A stretch of 64,000 nt of DNA from Alishewanella agri BL06. Its GTDB lineage: Bacteria > Pseudomonadota > Gammaproteobacteria > Enterobacterales > Alteromonadaceae. Numbering within the stretch: position 1 is the stretch's first letter; each line of letters begins with the position of its first letter. A model generated the notes under the pieces. That model was not told the DNA's origin. It ran no database searches and was given only the letters and a program-made list of their open reading frames with translations. Positions 27,975 to 39,200 of the stretch are shown in pieces. Location of the stretch: the NCBI RefSeq assembly GCF_000272005.1, contig NZ_AKKU01000026.1, positions 372,001 to 436,000 of the forward strand, read 5' to 3'. Made by a program: the position numbers and the translations under genes.

Positions 27975-28000
27975 GAAAGCCGCGATATCGCGGCTTTCTT
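27975..28000. terminator. Bidirectional intrinsic terminator
   Basis: Perfect 24-base palindrome with arms GAAAGCCGCGAT / ATCGCGGCTTTC (27975-27998), followed by TT on the plus side and preceded by AAAAAC on the other. It sits between the convergent Lon-like and S8 protease genes and could serve both. Confidence 0.8.
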
Positions 28001-28021
28001 AGCTCATCATTAGTTCAAAGA

Positions 28022-29668
28022 TCAGCTACACTTTTTACCTTTACAGGTACTACCACCACCGCCAGTATCACCGCCGCCAGAACCTGCGCCGGCACAACCG
28101 TAGGTAGTCAGGTAATCATGCGCAGCTTTCACCTTAACAATACCTTTACCGAACTTCACCACATCGCCATTTGCCGGGCGAACCGCGGTCGCTTTTAAGG
28201 CGTTACGGATTTGGGTGCCGGTACATTGTGGGAAACTCGACCATAAGCGCGCGGCCAGACCTGCTACTGCCGGCGTTGCCATTGAAGTCCCACTCATATA
28301 ACCGTAGTCTGACGCGCCAATACTGATACTCGCCGAGGTTGCCGCTAACAGAGCACTACGATCTTCTAACGCAGCACCCACAGCCGGAATGCTGGTTTGG
28401 TTGCTGGTACCCAGAGTACCGTACAACATACCCGGTTCATTGTTGATCAAAATCGCGCCAATACCGCCGGACAATTCGCAGTTACGTACTTTATCGTAGA
28501 AGGAAATGGTACCGCGGTCGATCACACAGATTTTACCGGCAGCCGCGCTGTTCGTGCTGGTTGCCAGCCCCATAAAGTAGGTATTGCCTGCGGCATCGCC
28601 GGTATTTTCCATAGCCGAAGCAGCATAGCCGGTGTTGTTTGCGGTTAAGGCTGCAAAAGCGGCACCACCTGCCGGATAAGTCGACAATGTATCGACACCA
28701 CCGGCGGTAACTTCAACACACAGACCTTCGTTAGTCGTCTGTTGTCTGCCGGTACCAGAGGTACAGGATGGGTATTGTGAGAAGGTGGCAATTTGATCGT
28801 TGGCATCATTAGCGCCAATCATCATCACAGAGGTATAACCGGCCGGGTAGGAGCGGGTCGTGTTGCCGCTGTTACCTGCTGCCGCCAGCACCAAACCACC
28901 ATTATTGGTAAAATTAATGAAGGCGTTTTCTTCGGTGCTATTGGCGCGACCGCCACCCAGACTCATATTAATTACCTTGGCACCATTTTGTGCACACAGA
29001 TTTGCGGCATGGGCTAAGTCAGACGAGTAGCCCCAGCCACTATCATTAAAGACTTTAATAATGTGCATCGGTGTGCCTGGTGCCATACCGATCACGCCAA
29101 AACCATTATCTGCCGCACCGATAGTACCGGCCACGTGGGTGCCATGCGGGCCGCCATCGCGGAACCAGTCACCGGTACCTGAGTTACTGGTACCACTGAT
29201 GCTACCCCAATCAAAATCAGCATTGTAACCACCGGTCTCACCGCTATCGCGGGCGATACCTGAGTCAATTACGCACACTTTTGGCGACGTGCCCAGGTTA
29301 AACGGCGTTTGGTGCGCTTGTGATTGAAAATAAGCGTAAGGCGTTAACTGCTGTGTCGTCGGATCGCCAGCGGTATCATTATATAAGGCCAACGGGTAGC
29401 GTTTGGCATCTTCTTCAATCAGTTTGATATGCGGATTACGCAGCAGGCCTTTAACCTCTGCCAGATCTTTACCGCTGAAGGTAGCAGCAATAAAGCCATC
29501 AGAGTCGACGTTAATTTCGCCGCCCAGTTGCACCGCCAGTGCCTTCACTATGCCTTTCTTATCATTATCAACCTGAATAACATAACGATCTGAAGCGACC
29601 GCCTGACCGGTTAAGCCCAGCGCAACCAGCGTTGCCAACGCCAGGGGAGTAAGGTGGTTTTTTTTCAT
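28022..29668 (-). CDS. Secreted S8 (subtilisin-like) serine protease
   Basis: 548 residues. Signal peptide to about residue 25 (GQAVA-S), a short I9-type propeptide (VIQVDNDKKGIVKALAVQLGG), then the catalytic triad Asp135 (VCVIDSGIA), His175 (PHGTHVAGTIG) and Ser462 (SGTSMATPAVAGLAA). A protease-associated (PA) insert with KICVIDRGTISFYDKVRNCE lies between His and Ser. After the catalytic domain comes a Gly-rich linker and a terminal CKGKKCS. No C-terminal membrane or secretion domain is evident. Isolated gene, divergent from nothing nearby, with its promoter presumably in 29669-29853. Confidence 0.93.
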   Translation of the reverse strand: MKKNHLTPLALATLVALGLTGQAVASDRYVIQVDNDKKGIVKALAVQLGGEINVDSDGFIAATFSGKDLAEVKGLLRNPHIKLIEEDAKRYPLALYNDTAGDPTTQQLTPYAYFQSQAHQTPFNLGTSPKVCVIDSGIARDSGETGGYNADFDWGSISGTSNSGTGDWFRDGGPHGTHVAGTIGAADNGFGVIGMAPGTPMHIIKVFNDSGWGYSSDLAHAANLCAQNGAKVINMSLGGGRANSTEENAFINFTNNGGLVLAAAGNSGNTTRSYPAGYTSVMMIGANDANDQIATFSQYPSCTSGTGRQQTTNEGLCVEVTAGGVDTLSTYPAGGAAFAALTANNTGYAASAMENTGDAAGNTYFMGLATSTNSAAAGKICVIDRGTISFYDKVRNCELSGGIGAILINNEPGMLYGTLGTSNQTSIPAVGAALEDRSALLAATSASISIGASDYGYMSGTSMATPAVAGLAARLWSSFPQCTGTQIRNALKATAVRPANGDVVKFGKGIVKVKAAHDYLTTYGCAGAGSGGGDTGGGGSTCKGKKCS

Positions 29669-29853
29669 GAGAGTTCCTTCACTGCTGTGGTATTGGTCAA
29701 AGACCTTATAATTTTTATCGCGCTTATTGTGCGCTTTATCGCAAAATAGCTTGCAGGACTAGTTTTGACACGAATAGCTAGAAAAAGCAATCAGCAAAGC
29801 AGGTACAAGATAAAAAATAGCTGGAGTAGCAGTATAGTGAGGCTGAGCCTAGT

Positions 29854-31401
29854 TTAACGGTTAATGCGCCAGTGGCGGAACAGGGCGAAAACGAGTAGCA
29901 AAGTACTAAAGCTAAATAACGGCAGATTACCTAACTGACTATAGAGCGTCTTAGCCTGCGTCAATTGTAGGGTGTCGCTTAGCACCGCTTCGGTAAACTG
30001 TGGTGCGCGCGCTCTGATGCGGCCATCGGCATCAATGGTGGCGGTAATGCCGTTATTAGTAGCGCGCAATAGTGGCAAACCGAACTCCAGCGCCCGCATC
30101 CGGGCGATTTGCAAGTGCTGGTGTGGGCCTATACTGTCACCGAACCAGGCATCATTACTCACCGTGAGCAATAGCTGCGTTTCGCCGGTCAGATTGGCAC
30201 GGATTTGTGATGGGAAGGCGATCTCAAAACAAATTGCTGGCAATAACTCAATGCCATTGGCTTCAAGGTTTGGCTGCACATAACTGCCGCGGTTAAAAGA
30301 ACTCATCGGCAAATCAAAGATCGGCGCTAATTGCCGTAAAAAGCTTTCAAAGGGTACAAACTCGCCAATGGGGAGCAAATGATGTTTACTAAAGCGGTTT
30401 GCATGACCATGAAAGTAATGGCCACTATCGGCATCCGGCGTTTGTTTACCCAGCACGATTAAATTGTTCCAGGCTTCCTGGGTACGCAGGTTGTAGTCGA
30501 TTATGCCGGTAATGATGGCGGTATCACTATAAAATGCAGATTTATCAAGATTTTCCAGAAAATCATCGGCCAGCGGCTCAATGCGGGGCACCGCGGCCTC
30601 CGGCCAAATCACCAACTGATGTGAACTCAGGTGTGGCCGGGTCAGATCCAAATATTTCAACATGGTCGGCCATTCTTGTTCCGGTACCCAGCGAAGTTCC
30701 TGCTGCACATTACCTTGTACCAGTAATACACTTAGCTGCTGGTTACCGTACTGCCAGCCTTTGACGGCACTGAGCCAGGGGGCAGCAAACAGTAAAATGG
30801 CGCTGAGCAGTAAAGGCACGAGTCGGTTGAGCTTGGACGCCGGCGCCAGTACATTCGCGATACTGGCCGCCACCCAGATTAGGATGGCGCTGATACCAAT
30901 TTCACCGATTAAAGGTGCATAGTGTTGTAACCAGGAATCGGTTTGACTATAACCAAGTGATAACCAGGGGAAGCCGGTGAGCAAGAAACTACGCAGCCAC
31001 TCGCTAAAGGTCCAACTGGCCAGCAGTAGCAGGGGCAAGGGTAAGCTTCCGAGTAAACGACGGCTCAGCCAGGCAGCCAAAGCCGGGAACAATGCCAAAT
31101 AAGACACCAGCAGGGCCATTAACCCCAGGCTGGCGATTAAGGGTAAGCCACCGAATTGGTCGATGCTGACATGAACCCAGCTAATACCGAGTCCGAACCA
31201 GCCGAGGCCGTAACAAAAACCATACCAGGCCGCTTGACGCGGGCTTGGACTGTTGGTAATCGCAAGGCTCAACCCGACCAGTGTTAAGAAAGGTAGCCAC
31301 CACAAGGTATAGGGCGCAAATGCCAGAGTATTAAGTAACCCTAGTACCACCAGTATCGCGCCCTGCAGCCAGGGGTTTAAGTTCAGGCGCAGTATCTTCA
31401 G
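29854..31401 (-). CDS. lnt: Apolipoprotein N-acyltransferase Lnt (start codon non-standard)
   Basis: Adds the third acyl chain to lipoproteins in the inner membrane. About eight membrane helices surround a nitrilase-fold domain with catalytic Glu (LVIWPEAAVPRIEP), Lys and Cys (LLPAICFEIAFPSQIRANL). The first ATG/GTG/TTG is GTG 31350 (498 residues), but that would cut the first helix. The frame stays open upstream and reads KILRLNLNPWLQGAILVVLG, a natural Lnt N-terminus. The most likely start is CTG 31401, overlapping the corC stop as CTGA (515 residues, close to E. coli 512); ATA 31395 is an alternative. Final gene of the miaB operon. Confidence 0.9.
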   Translation of the reverse strand: MKILRLNLNPWLQGAILVVLGLLNTLAFAPYTLWWLPFLTLVGLSLAITNSPSPRQAAWYGFCYGLGWFGLGISWVHVSIDQFGGLPLIASLGLMALLVSYLALFPALAAWLSRRLLGSLPLPLLLLASWTFSEWLRSFLLTGFPWLSLGYSQTDSWLQHYAPLIGEIGISAILIWVAASIANVLAPASKLNRLVPLLLSAILLFAAPWLSAVKGWQYGNQQLSVLLVQGNVQQELRWVPEQEWPTMLKYLDLTRPHLSSHQLVIWPEAAVPRIEPLADDFLENLDKSAFYSDTAIITGIIDYNLRTQEAWNNLIVLGKQTPDADSGHYFHGHANRFSKHHLLPIGEFVPFESFLRQLAPIFDLPMSSFNRGSYVQPNLEANGIELLPAICFEIAFPSQIRANLTGETQLLLTVSNDAWFGDSIGPHQHLQIARMRALEFGLPLLRATNNGITATIDADGRIRARAPQFTEAVLSDTLQLTQAKTLYSQLGNLPLFSFSTLLLVFALFRHWRINR

Positions 31402-32267
31402 TTTCCTTCTGCTTCCGACTCGGCCGCGCGCACCACCTGTAATTGCATCAGTCGCCGGCTATTTGCTTTGCTGACTTTAAAAGTCAGGTTGCCAAGCGTA
31501 ATGCTCTCGCCGCGGGTCGGCATATGGCCAAAGGCATGCAACACTATACCGCCAATGGTATCGGCATCTTCTTCATCGAAATTCGTGCCAAAGGTTTCGT
31601 TAAATTCGTCCAGCGGAGTTAAGGCACTGACCTGAAACACCCGTGACGCCATTTTCTTGATATCGTTCTCTTCTTCATCGTCGTGTTCATCTTCAATCTC
31701 ACCAACGATTTGTTCCAGGATATCTTCAATCGTCAATAAGCCGGAAACACCACCATATTCATCCACCACTATCGCCATATGATAGCGTTTTTGCCGGAAC
31801 TCGCGCAGTAGTGCATCCACCCGCTTACTCTCCGGAATAATTACCGCAGGCCGCACTAAATCTCGCCACTGCCAGTCTGCGCTATTCGGATCCAGCGCAT
31901 ATTGCAGCAGATCTTTAACGATCAAAATGCCTTCAATATGATCTTTGTCTTCGTTGACGACCGGATAACGGCTATGATTATTTTCTAACAGGATGGGCAA
32001 TAACTCTGCCAGCGGTTGCTCGATGTCCAGGGTAGCCATTTGCGAGCGCGGGATCATAATGTCTCTGGCGCGCATCGTTGACACGTCCAGCACGCCTTGC
32101 AGCATATTTTTGGTATCAGTATCTATTAGCTCGCGGATGGCAGCTTCACTGATAATATCTTCCAGATCAGAAATATCCTGAGGCTCTGCGCTGAAAATAC
32201 TGGCGATACGTTCTAACCAGCTACGCGGCGCAGAACCGCGACTAGAGTGGGGATTGTCGTCACTCAT
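31398..32267 (-). CDS. corC: CorC/YbeX family CBS-domain protein
   Basis: 289 residues: two CBS domains (TMRARDIMIPRSQMATLDIEQ and GILIVKDLLQYAL; YHMAIVVDEYGGVSGLLTIEDILEQIVGEI) and a C-terminal CorC/HlyC domain ending in FKVSKANSRRLMQLQVV. In E. coli it is linked to magnesium efflux and copper tolerance, as well as Lnt function. Cytosolic. 52 bases downstream of ybeY; its stop overlaps the proposed lnt start. Confidence 0.95.
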   Translation of the reverse strand: MSDDNPHSSRGSAPRSWLERIASIFSAEPQDISDLEDIISEAAIRELIDTDTKNMLQGVLDVSTMRARDIMIPRSQMATLDIEQPLAELLPILLENNHSRYPVVNEDKDHIEGILIVKDLLQYALDPNSADWQWRDLVRPAVIIPESKRVDALLREFRQKRYHMAIVVDEYGGVSGLLTIEDILEQIVGEIEDEHDDEEENDIKKMASRVFQVSALTPLDEFNETFGTNFDEEDADTIGGIVLHAFGHMPTRGESITLGNLTFKVSKANSRRLMQLQVVRAAESEAEGN

Positions 32268-32319
32268 TAGTGAACTTTAACTCCGTAAAGAATTGAACAT
32301 CGGATGTGCTCTGCCAAGA

Positions 32320-32781
32320 TCAGATATCATCCAGTAAATAAGGGTTGCTGATGCCAAGCTGTTGCAGGATTTGAATTTCCTCTGCTTCCATCTGTTCAGC
32401 ATCAGCGTCATTTATATGGTCAAATCCCAATAAATGCAAGCAGCCGTGCACGACCATATGTGCCCAATGTGCTGCTAATGGTTTATTTTGCTCAGCGGCT
32501 TCAGCACGGACCACGCCGGCACAAATCACCAAGTCACCCAGTAACGGCAGCTCTATGCCCGGTGGACACTGAAAGGGAAAACTCAAGACATTAGTGGCTT
32601 TGTCTTTGCCACGGTATTGCAGATTAAGTTGCTGACTTTCCTGCTCATCGACGATCCGGATAGTGACTTCAGCTTCATCCTGAAACGGCAGAATAGCCGC
32701 TTGCAGCCAGCGTTGAAATTGTGTGACGTCAGGCAGATCACTGGCACTGCTGGCCAGTTGCAAATCCAGGATGATGCTCAT
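32320..32781 (-). CDS. ybeY: Endoribonuclease YbeY
   Basis: 153-residue rRNA maturation factor with the zinc motif HxxxHxxxxxH: [14 protein letters not shown], and the substrate-groove segment [15 protein letters not shown]. It takes part in 16S rRNA 3'-end processing and ribosome quality control. Overlaps the phoH-like gene by four bases (ATGA), the conserved ybeZ-ybeY link. Confidence 0.97.
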   Translation of the reverse strand: MSIILDLQLASSASDLPDVTQFQRWLQAAILPFQDEAEVTIRIVDEQESQQLNLQYRGKDKATNVLSFPFQCPPGIELPLLGDLVICAGVVRAEAAEQNKPLAAHWAHMVVHGCLHLLGFDHINDADAEQMEAEEIQILQQLGISNPYLLDDI

Positions 32782-33827
32782 CGCCGACTCCCGTTCCGGG
32801 TTGGCTCATCGGTTTTTGGATGGGCCGCTTCGTAGGCCTCATAGGCCATCACAATACGTTGTACTATCGGGTGGCGTACCACATCTTTGGCATTAAAGAA
32901 GTTAAAACTGATTTCCGGCACCGCACTAAGCACATCAATCGCATGTTTCAGGCCTGAATACTGACCGCGGGGCAAGTCGACCTGCGTCACATCACCGGTG
33001 ATCACGGCTTTAGCGCTAAAACCGATGCGGGTTAGAAACATCTTCATCTGCTCGATGGTGGTATTCTGGCTTTCATCCAGAATAATAAAGGCATCATTTA
33101 GCGTACGGCCGCGCATATAGGCCAGCGGCGCAATCTCAATCACGCCACGTTCCAGATACTTTTCAACTTTTTCAAAACCCAGCATTTCAAACAGCGCATC
33201 GTACAGCGGGCGTAAATAGGGGTCGACTTTCTGCGCCAGGTCACCGGGTAAAAAACCCAGTTTTTCGCCCGCTTCAACCGCCGGGCGGGTTAACACTATG
33301 CGTTTGACCTGACCACTCTCCAGCGCATCCACCGCACAGGCGACTGCCAGGTAGGTTTTACCGGTACCAGCCGGGCCTATGCCAAAGCTGACGTCATGCT
33401 GCAATACGTTGGCAACATAAGCCGCCTGATTAGGGTTACGGGGTTTGATCAAGCCTTTTTTGGTTTTTAACGCGAATTCGCGCTGCGTGCCTTCCTGCCC
33501 CTGATACTGAATATCAAAGTGTTCGCTAATCGTCAGGTGTACTTGCTCCGGACTAATAGCTTGCGGCTGTTGCTGGGCATTTAGCGTTAATTGATAGAGT
33601 TCACGAATAATCAGTGCGGCAGCGTCAATGTTGGGCTCAGGTCCTTCAATCCGGACCAGATTGGCGCGGTGACTGATTTGCACCAGTAACCGGCGTTCCA
33701 GGTGCTGCAGGTTGTCGTCGTAAGGACCACAGAGTAGGGTGAGCCGCCGGTGGTCGGCAGGCTCAAGTTGTAATTCAATACTGCTACTGTCGCTATTCAA
33801 ACTGGTTCTCTCTGTAGACTCAGGCAA
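32778..33827 (-). CDS. ybeZ: PhoH-like ATPase YbeZ
   Basis: 349-residue ATPase of the PhoH family, with P-loop [19 protein letters not shown] and Walker [13 protein letters not shown]. The N-terminal 100 residues hold a KH-like region ([18 protein letters not shown]). Found with YbeY in most proteobacteria and thought to act in RNA metabolism. It begins five bases after the miaB stop, so miaB-ybeZ-ybeY-corC-lnt form one operon. Confidence 0.95.
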   Translation of the reverse strand: MPESTERTSLNSDSSSIELQLEPADHRRLTLLCGPYDDNLQHLERRLLVQISHRANLVRIEGPEPNIDAAALIIRELYQLTLNAQQQPQAISPEQVHLTISEHFDIQYQGQEGTQREFALKTKKGLIKPRNPNQAAYVANVLQHDVSFGIGPAGTGKTYLAVACAVDALESGQVKRIVLTRPAVEAGEKLGFLPGDLAQKVDPYLRPLYDALFEMLGFEKVEKYLERGVIEIAPLAYMRGRTLNDAFIILDESQNTTIEQMKMFLTRIGFSAKAVITGDVTQVDLPRGQYSGLKHAIDVLSAVPEISFNFFNAKDVVRHPIVQRIVMAYEAYEAAHPKTDEPTRNGSRR

Positions 33828-33832
33828 TCATC

Positions 33833-35257
33833 TTAGGGAACATAAGCTGTCACACCCAGCTCGTCTGTTTTTGGCTGTCGTGCCAGAATTTGCGCCGGTG
33901 CGGTCTGGCGGCGCAGGCCCATCTCCTGCTCGGTACGCAACAAGGTGCCACGCAGTGAGTTGCTAAATACATCGGTAATCAGCACGTCAACAAACTGACC
34001 AATCATCTGTGGCGAACCTTCGAAGTTAACGACTCTGTTGTTCTCAGTGCGACCGGTCAACTCCATAATATTTTTCTTCGATGGGCCTTCCACCAGAATA
34101 CGTTGCTCGGTGCCTAACATACCCCGGGCAATTTTCAGGGCTTGCTGGTTAATGCGATCTTGCAGGATATACAGCCGCTGTTTTTTGGCGTCTTCGCTAA
34201 CATCATCCGGTAAATCGGCGGCAGGGGTGCCGGGACGGGCGCTATAGATAAAACTAAAGCTCATGTCGAAACCAATTGCCTGGATCAAATCCATCGTCGC
34301 CTGGAAATCTTCATCGGTTTCACCCGGGAAGCCGATAATAAAATCCGATGACATACTTAAATTCGGACGGATTTTCTTCAACTTACGGATCTGGGCTTTA
34401 TATTCCAGTGCGGTGTGACCGCGTTTCATCAGGTTTAACACCCGATCGGAACCTGATTGTACCGGCAAATGTAAATGGTCGACCAACTCCGGCACATCGC
34501 GATACACCTCAATAATATCGTCGGTAAATTCCACCGGATGCGAGGTGGTATAACGAATACGGTCAATACCGTCGATGGCGGCAACCAAGCGCAGTAATTC
34601 GGAGAAATGACAAATACCGCCATCATGGGTGGCACCACGATAGGCATTAACGTTCTGCCCCAGCAGGTTGACTTCACGTACCCCTTGTTGGGCCAGTTGG
34701 GCAATTTCAAATAACACATCATCCAGTGGCCGGCTGACTTCTTCACCACGGGTATAGGGCACCACGCAGAAGGTACAGTATTTCGAGCAGCCTTCCATAA
34801 TGGAGACAAAAGCAGTTGGACCTTCGGCCTTTGGCTCTGGCAGACGGTCAAATTTCTCGATTTCCGGGAAGGAAACATCGACCACAGGCGAACGATCACC
34901 GCGCACGGCATTGATCATCTCTGGCAGGCGGTGCAGGGTTTGCGGGCCAAATACGATATCGACAAAGGGCGCCCGCTCACGGATGGCGCTACCTTCCTGT
35001 GATGCCACGCAGCCGCCGACACCGATAATCAGCTCCGGATTCTTCTCTTTCAGTGGCCGCCAACGCCCCAACTGATGAAACACCTTTTCCTGAGCCTTTT
35101 CACGAATCGAACAGGTATTCAGCAAGATCACATCAGCTTCTTCTGCCTCTTCGGTCAGCGTGTAGCCATGTGTGGCATCCAGCAGGTCTGCCATTTTCGA
35201 TGAATCGTATTCGTTCATCTGGCAGCCCCAGGTTTTAATATGCAGCTTCTTACCCAT
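33833..35257 (-). CDS. miaB: tRNA-2-methylthio-N6-dimethylallyladenosine synthase MiaB
   Basis: Radical SAM methylthiotransferase modifying A37 of tRNAs. 474 residues with an N-terminal UPF0004 domain ([13 protein letters not shown], three Cys), the radical SAM core ([16 protein letters not shown]) and a C-terminal TRAM domain ([20 protein letters not shown]). First gene of the miaB-to-lnt operon. Start ATG gives the family N-terminus [11 protein letters not shown]. Confidence 0.98.
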   Translation of the reverse strand: MGKKLHIKTWGCQMNEYDSSKMADLLDATHGYTLTEEAEEADVILLNTCSIREKAQEKVFHQLGRWRPLKEKNPELIIGVGGCVASQEGSAIRERAPFVDIVFGPQTLHRLPEMINAVRGDRSPVVDVSFPEIEKFDRLPEPKAEGPTAFVSIMEGCSKYCTFCVVPYTRGEEVSRPLDDVLFEIAQLAQQGVREVNLLGQNVNAYRGATHDGGICHFSELLRLVAAIDGIDRIRYTTSHPVEFTDDIIEVYRDVPELVDHLHLPVQSGSDRVLNLMKRGHTALEYKAQIRKLKKIRPNLSMSSDFIIGFPGETDEDFQATMDLIQAIGFDMSFSFIYSARPGTPAADLPDDVSEDAKKQRLYILQDRINQQALKIARGMLGTEQRILVEGPSKKNIMELTGRTENNRVVNFEGSPQMIGQFVDVLITDVFSNSLRGTLLRTEQEMGLRRQTAPAQILARQPKTDELGVTAYVP

Positions 35258-35349
35258 TATTCTTGCCTGTGTTGTCGCCTGTAAAAAAGGGAGCGTATTT
35301 TAGCCTGTCTTATCACGCAGTACCAGAGCAGTGCACGAAAGTATTCCAT

Positions 35350-36198
35350 TCAGAGTAAGCGCTGCCGTGTCGTAATATAACCGGCGTAGAAAATCACCAG
35401 CACCCCGGCAGCCCAGCTCATGGTGATGGGCTCCTGCCAGAACAGGTAACCAAAGGCGCCGGCAAAGATCACACTGCTATAAGTCCACATGCCAATATCA
35501 CTGGCCGGTGCTATGGCATAGGCGCGGGTCATCGCCAGTTGCCCAATGGCCGCCAGTACACCCATACCCAAAAAAGCCAGCCAGACGCTGCCGTTAAGTG
35601 GTTGCCAGTAAAAGGGCACGGGGATTGCTGACAGTACTGCAGTGAGTAGAGAAAAATAAAATACAATGCGTACCGCCGGTTCGGTATCAGACATATAGCG
35701 AATAGTGGTTTTGGTCACAGCGACCAGAATGGCTGAGGCCAGAGCCACCAATAAAATGATATTCAGGTTGGGGTCTGGGGTAGGCAGCGCCAGCACCACG
35801 CCGGCAAAACCAAGCACAATGCCGGCTAGCGTGATGCGCGACGGTCGCTCTTTTAGCCAGAAGCGGGCGATAATTGGCACCACAAAAGGCGACAGTAATA
35901 ACACCAACATACCTTGTGCCAGTGGCAAGCGGGCCAGCACATAGAAAAAACAGTACATTGAAATAATGCCGGTTAGTGCCCGGCTGGCGTGCAGATACCA
36001 ACGCTTTGTTTTCAGCAGGCTAAAACCGTGTTTAAACAAAAACGGCAGCATCAGCAGCAACGCAAAGAAATTCCTGAAGAACACCACCTGAGCTTCAGTG
36101 GCGGTCGCGCTGGTAAATTTGACGATAGCGCCAATGCCGGCAAAGCAAGCTTCAGCCAGTAATAACAGCAGGGCGCCTTTAACGAGATGCGGAGTCAT
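35350..36198 (-). CDS. EamA/DMT-family transporter
   Basis: 282 residues with ten predicted membrane segments in two EamA repeats, recognised from QVVFFRNFFALLLMLPFL and FWLKERPSRITLAGIVLGFAGVVLAL in the first repeat and SVIFAGAFGYLFWQEPITMSWAAGVLVIF in the second. Inner-membrane metabolite exporter or importer of unknown substrate. Its gene lies 92 bases upstream of miaB on the same strand and is followed by no strong terminator. Confidence 0.9.
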   Translation of the reverse strand: MTPHLVKGALLLLLAEACFAGIGAIVKFTSATATEAQVVFFRNFFALLLMLPFLFKHGFSLLKTKRWYLHASRALTGIISMYCFFYVLARLPLAQGMLVLLLSPFVVPIIARFWLKERPSRITLAGIVLGFAGVVLALPTPDPNLNIILLVALASAILVAVTKTTIRYMSDTEPAVRIVFYFSLLTAVLSAIPVPFYWQPLNGSVWLAFLGMGVLAAIGQLAMTRAYAIAPASDIGMWTYSSVIFAGAFGYLFWQEPITMSWAAGVLVIFYAGYITTRQRLL

Positions 36199-36276
36199 GT
36201 GGAGTCCGGAATGATCAGAGCCCGCTATTATAAAACGATTGTCAGCAAAAAGCTTAAGGCTGCGGCAACCGGTGAC

Positions 36277-39200
36277 TTATACCTGCCAGTTGTCATTATC
36301 GCGGTTTGACGTAGGCGCAAATTGCTCTGATTGTAATAACGCCAGCAGCTCAGCCGCCGGTAAGGGTTTGCTGAATAAGAATCCCTGAATTAAATAACAG
36401 TCGCGTTTATTAAAAAACGCCAGCTGTTGCTCGGTTTCTACCCCTTCCGCGACGCAATACATGCCGAGACTGCCTGCCATACCCAGCATGGCATCGATAA
36501 TGGTCTCATCATTATGGTCAATACCAATATCCTGCACAAAGCTACGGTCAATTTTGATGGCGTCCAGCGGTAACTCTTTTAAATATTTCAAAGACGAATA
36601 TCCGGTACCAAAGTCATCCAGTGCCAGTTTAATGCCGGCATCGCTCAATGCTTGCATAGTACGAATCGCGCTTTGTTGATCACGCATTAGCGCACTTTCG
36701 GTAATTTCAAAGCGTAAGGCGACAGTCGGGAGCTGATACTTATCTAACAAAGCCAACACGCTTTCTGCTAACGCGGGTTGTTCTAAATGCTGGGTCGTCA
36801 GGTTAACTGACAGGTACAGGTTCATGCCGGCCCTGCGCCATTGCTGCATATCGTAGAGGGCGCGTTCCAGCAGCTGTTGCGTCATCTCGACAATCAACCG
36901 TAACTCTTCGGCCAGCGGGATAAATTCCGCCGGGGAAATCATACCGTCGCTGCTTTGCCAGCGTAATAGTACCTCGACCCCGACAATACTTTGTTCGCGA
37001 CTGTCGATAATCGGCTGGTAGTAGTTGATAAACTCCTGGCGCTGTATCGCCTTGCGTAAGCGGGTTTCTCTGGCCAGCTGCATATGAGCTTTTTCATTCA
37101 TCTCTTTGATAAAGAACTGGAAGTTATTACGGCCGGCTTCTTTAGCATGGTACATAGCGACATCGGCGTGTTTCATTAACTCGGTGCCGTTTAACGCATC
37201 GTCCGGATAGATCGCAATGCCGATACTGGGCGAGACCGCAACGCTGTCGGAGCCTAACTGCATCGGCTCGCTAATAGTGGCGAGCATCTTTCGCGCCACA
37301 TGGCTGATATTGTCGTTATTCTTATAGCCTTCGAGTAAAACAACAAACTCATCACCACCCAGCCGGGCTACTGTATCACTGTCCCGCAACGTCAATTTTA
37401 AGCGTCTGGCTACTTCTTTTAGCATCAGGTCGCCAATGTCATGCCCCAGTGAATCATTGATATGCTTAAATTTATCCAGATCGATAAAGCAAAGCGCCAG
37501 CGAGCGCTTTTCCCGTTTGGCTTTTTCAATACCATGTAAGATCCGGTCCATTAATAAGGCGCGGTTTGGTAAGCCGGTCAGCGCATCATAATTTGCCAGA
37601 TAACGCAGCTCATCTTCTGCCACTTTTTGTGCTGTAATGTCAGTGAATACCAGCACATAAAAGCTGACACCTTGCTCACCGACGGCGCTGACATTAATCA
37701 GCGTTGGCCGTTCGCGGCCATCCGGCGTAATCACTTGCTCTTCGCCTTGCCAATGATCGCCTTTGACCATGGTTTTCAGCAGTTGGGTGTAGAAGCGGCG
37801 TCTTACCAGACTAATCCCCAGGTGATGTACCCGCGGGCTGTCTAAATAGGGTTCTATGCCACCAAAAGCCTGACAAAAGGACTGGTTAGCAGCCAGGACG
37901 CGTTGCCGGGTATCCAGAATAACCACCCAGTCCCGTGTCTGCTGAAAGGCTTCGCCAAATAGCCGCGCTTTCTCTTCATTGGCTTTGGTTTCAGTAATAT
38001 TGCTGTAAGTGCCAAGCAACTTCAGTGCTTGTTGCTCCGCACTAAACTCCGTCACCCGACCGCGGTCACGGAACCAGAGCCAGCGCCCATCCTGATGGCG
38101 CATCCGGTAGGTGACATCCAACATCTGGCCGGGTTGTTCCAGGACTTTCTGCCATTGCAGTTCAAAGTTTGCGATATCGTCCGGATGAATTAACGAACAA
38201 TGCTGCTGATAAGTAATACGTTGCATCAGCTCTGACGTGCCCAACATCCGCGGTAAACGACTGGACTCCAACGTATTGCTGCTAGCCAGCCACTCAAAGG
38301 CGCCGCTGTTAACTGAGGATAATGCCTGGTTTAGCCGCTGCTCGCTAATGCTGACCTGTTGATGAGCCTGCTGCAGCACCGCGTGTTGCTGCCTGCGGCG
38401 GCGTAAGAACCAGGCGAGTAACAGGGCGCTCAAAACAGTGTAAATTAGTAAAGCCGGTACACTGCGCCAGAGCGGAGGCTGAATTGTCAGGTACAGGCTG
38501 GCGGGTTCACTTTGCGCGCCGGTAAGGGGTGAGATTGCCACCACATTAAACTGATAGCGGCCCGGCGACAGTTGCGGGAATAATACCTGGCTGTCCGATT
38601 GCTCCGGGTAACTGCTTTGTGATTGCCCATTTAACCAATAGCGATAGCGCAGCTTATGGTTTTGATGAAAACTCATGGCGCTGAAGTTGATCCGCAGGCC
38701 GGTATCTTTGGCACTGAGGTTGAAGACCCGGTCATTCAGGTAACCATGTAACTCTTGTTGTTCCCCTGCCAGCACCGCAAAGTCGGTAATAACCACCCGT
38801 AACGGTGGTTGAGTGCGCTGTAGCCGGCTGGTGTCGACTAATACCACGCCCTGCTTGCCGCCAAAGGCCAGTCTGCCGTCCGTTAACTGCGTTACGGCCT
38901 GTGGGTTAAAGTCATCAAAGGCCAGGCCATCGGCCCGGTTGAAATACTCCACTTGCAAGTCAGCAATTTTGACCCGGGCCAGCCCTTGCCGGGAGGAAAA
39001 CCAAAGATCACCGTAAGGATCAGTAATCAGTGCCAGAATTTCATCGCTACGTAGCTTGTTCTGAACGGATAAGTGGTACCGCTGCTCCAGTGTTTGCGGA
39101 TCGAAAGCAAAGAGGCCGGCACCTTTAATCCCAAGCCAGAGTAAGCCAGACGGTGCCAGGTGCATCACGGTCGCATACCGATTGAGCTGTGGCTGATAAT

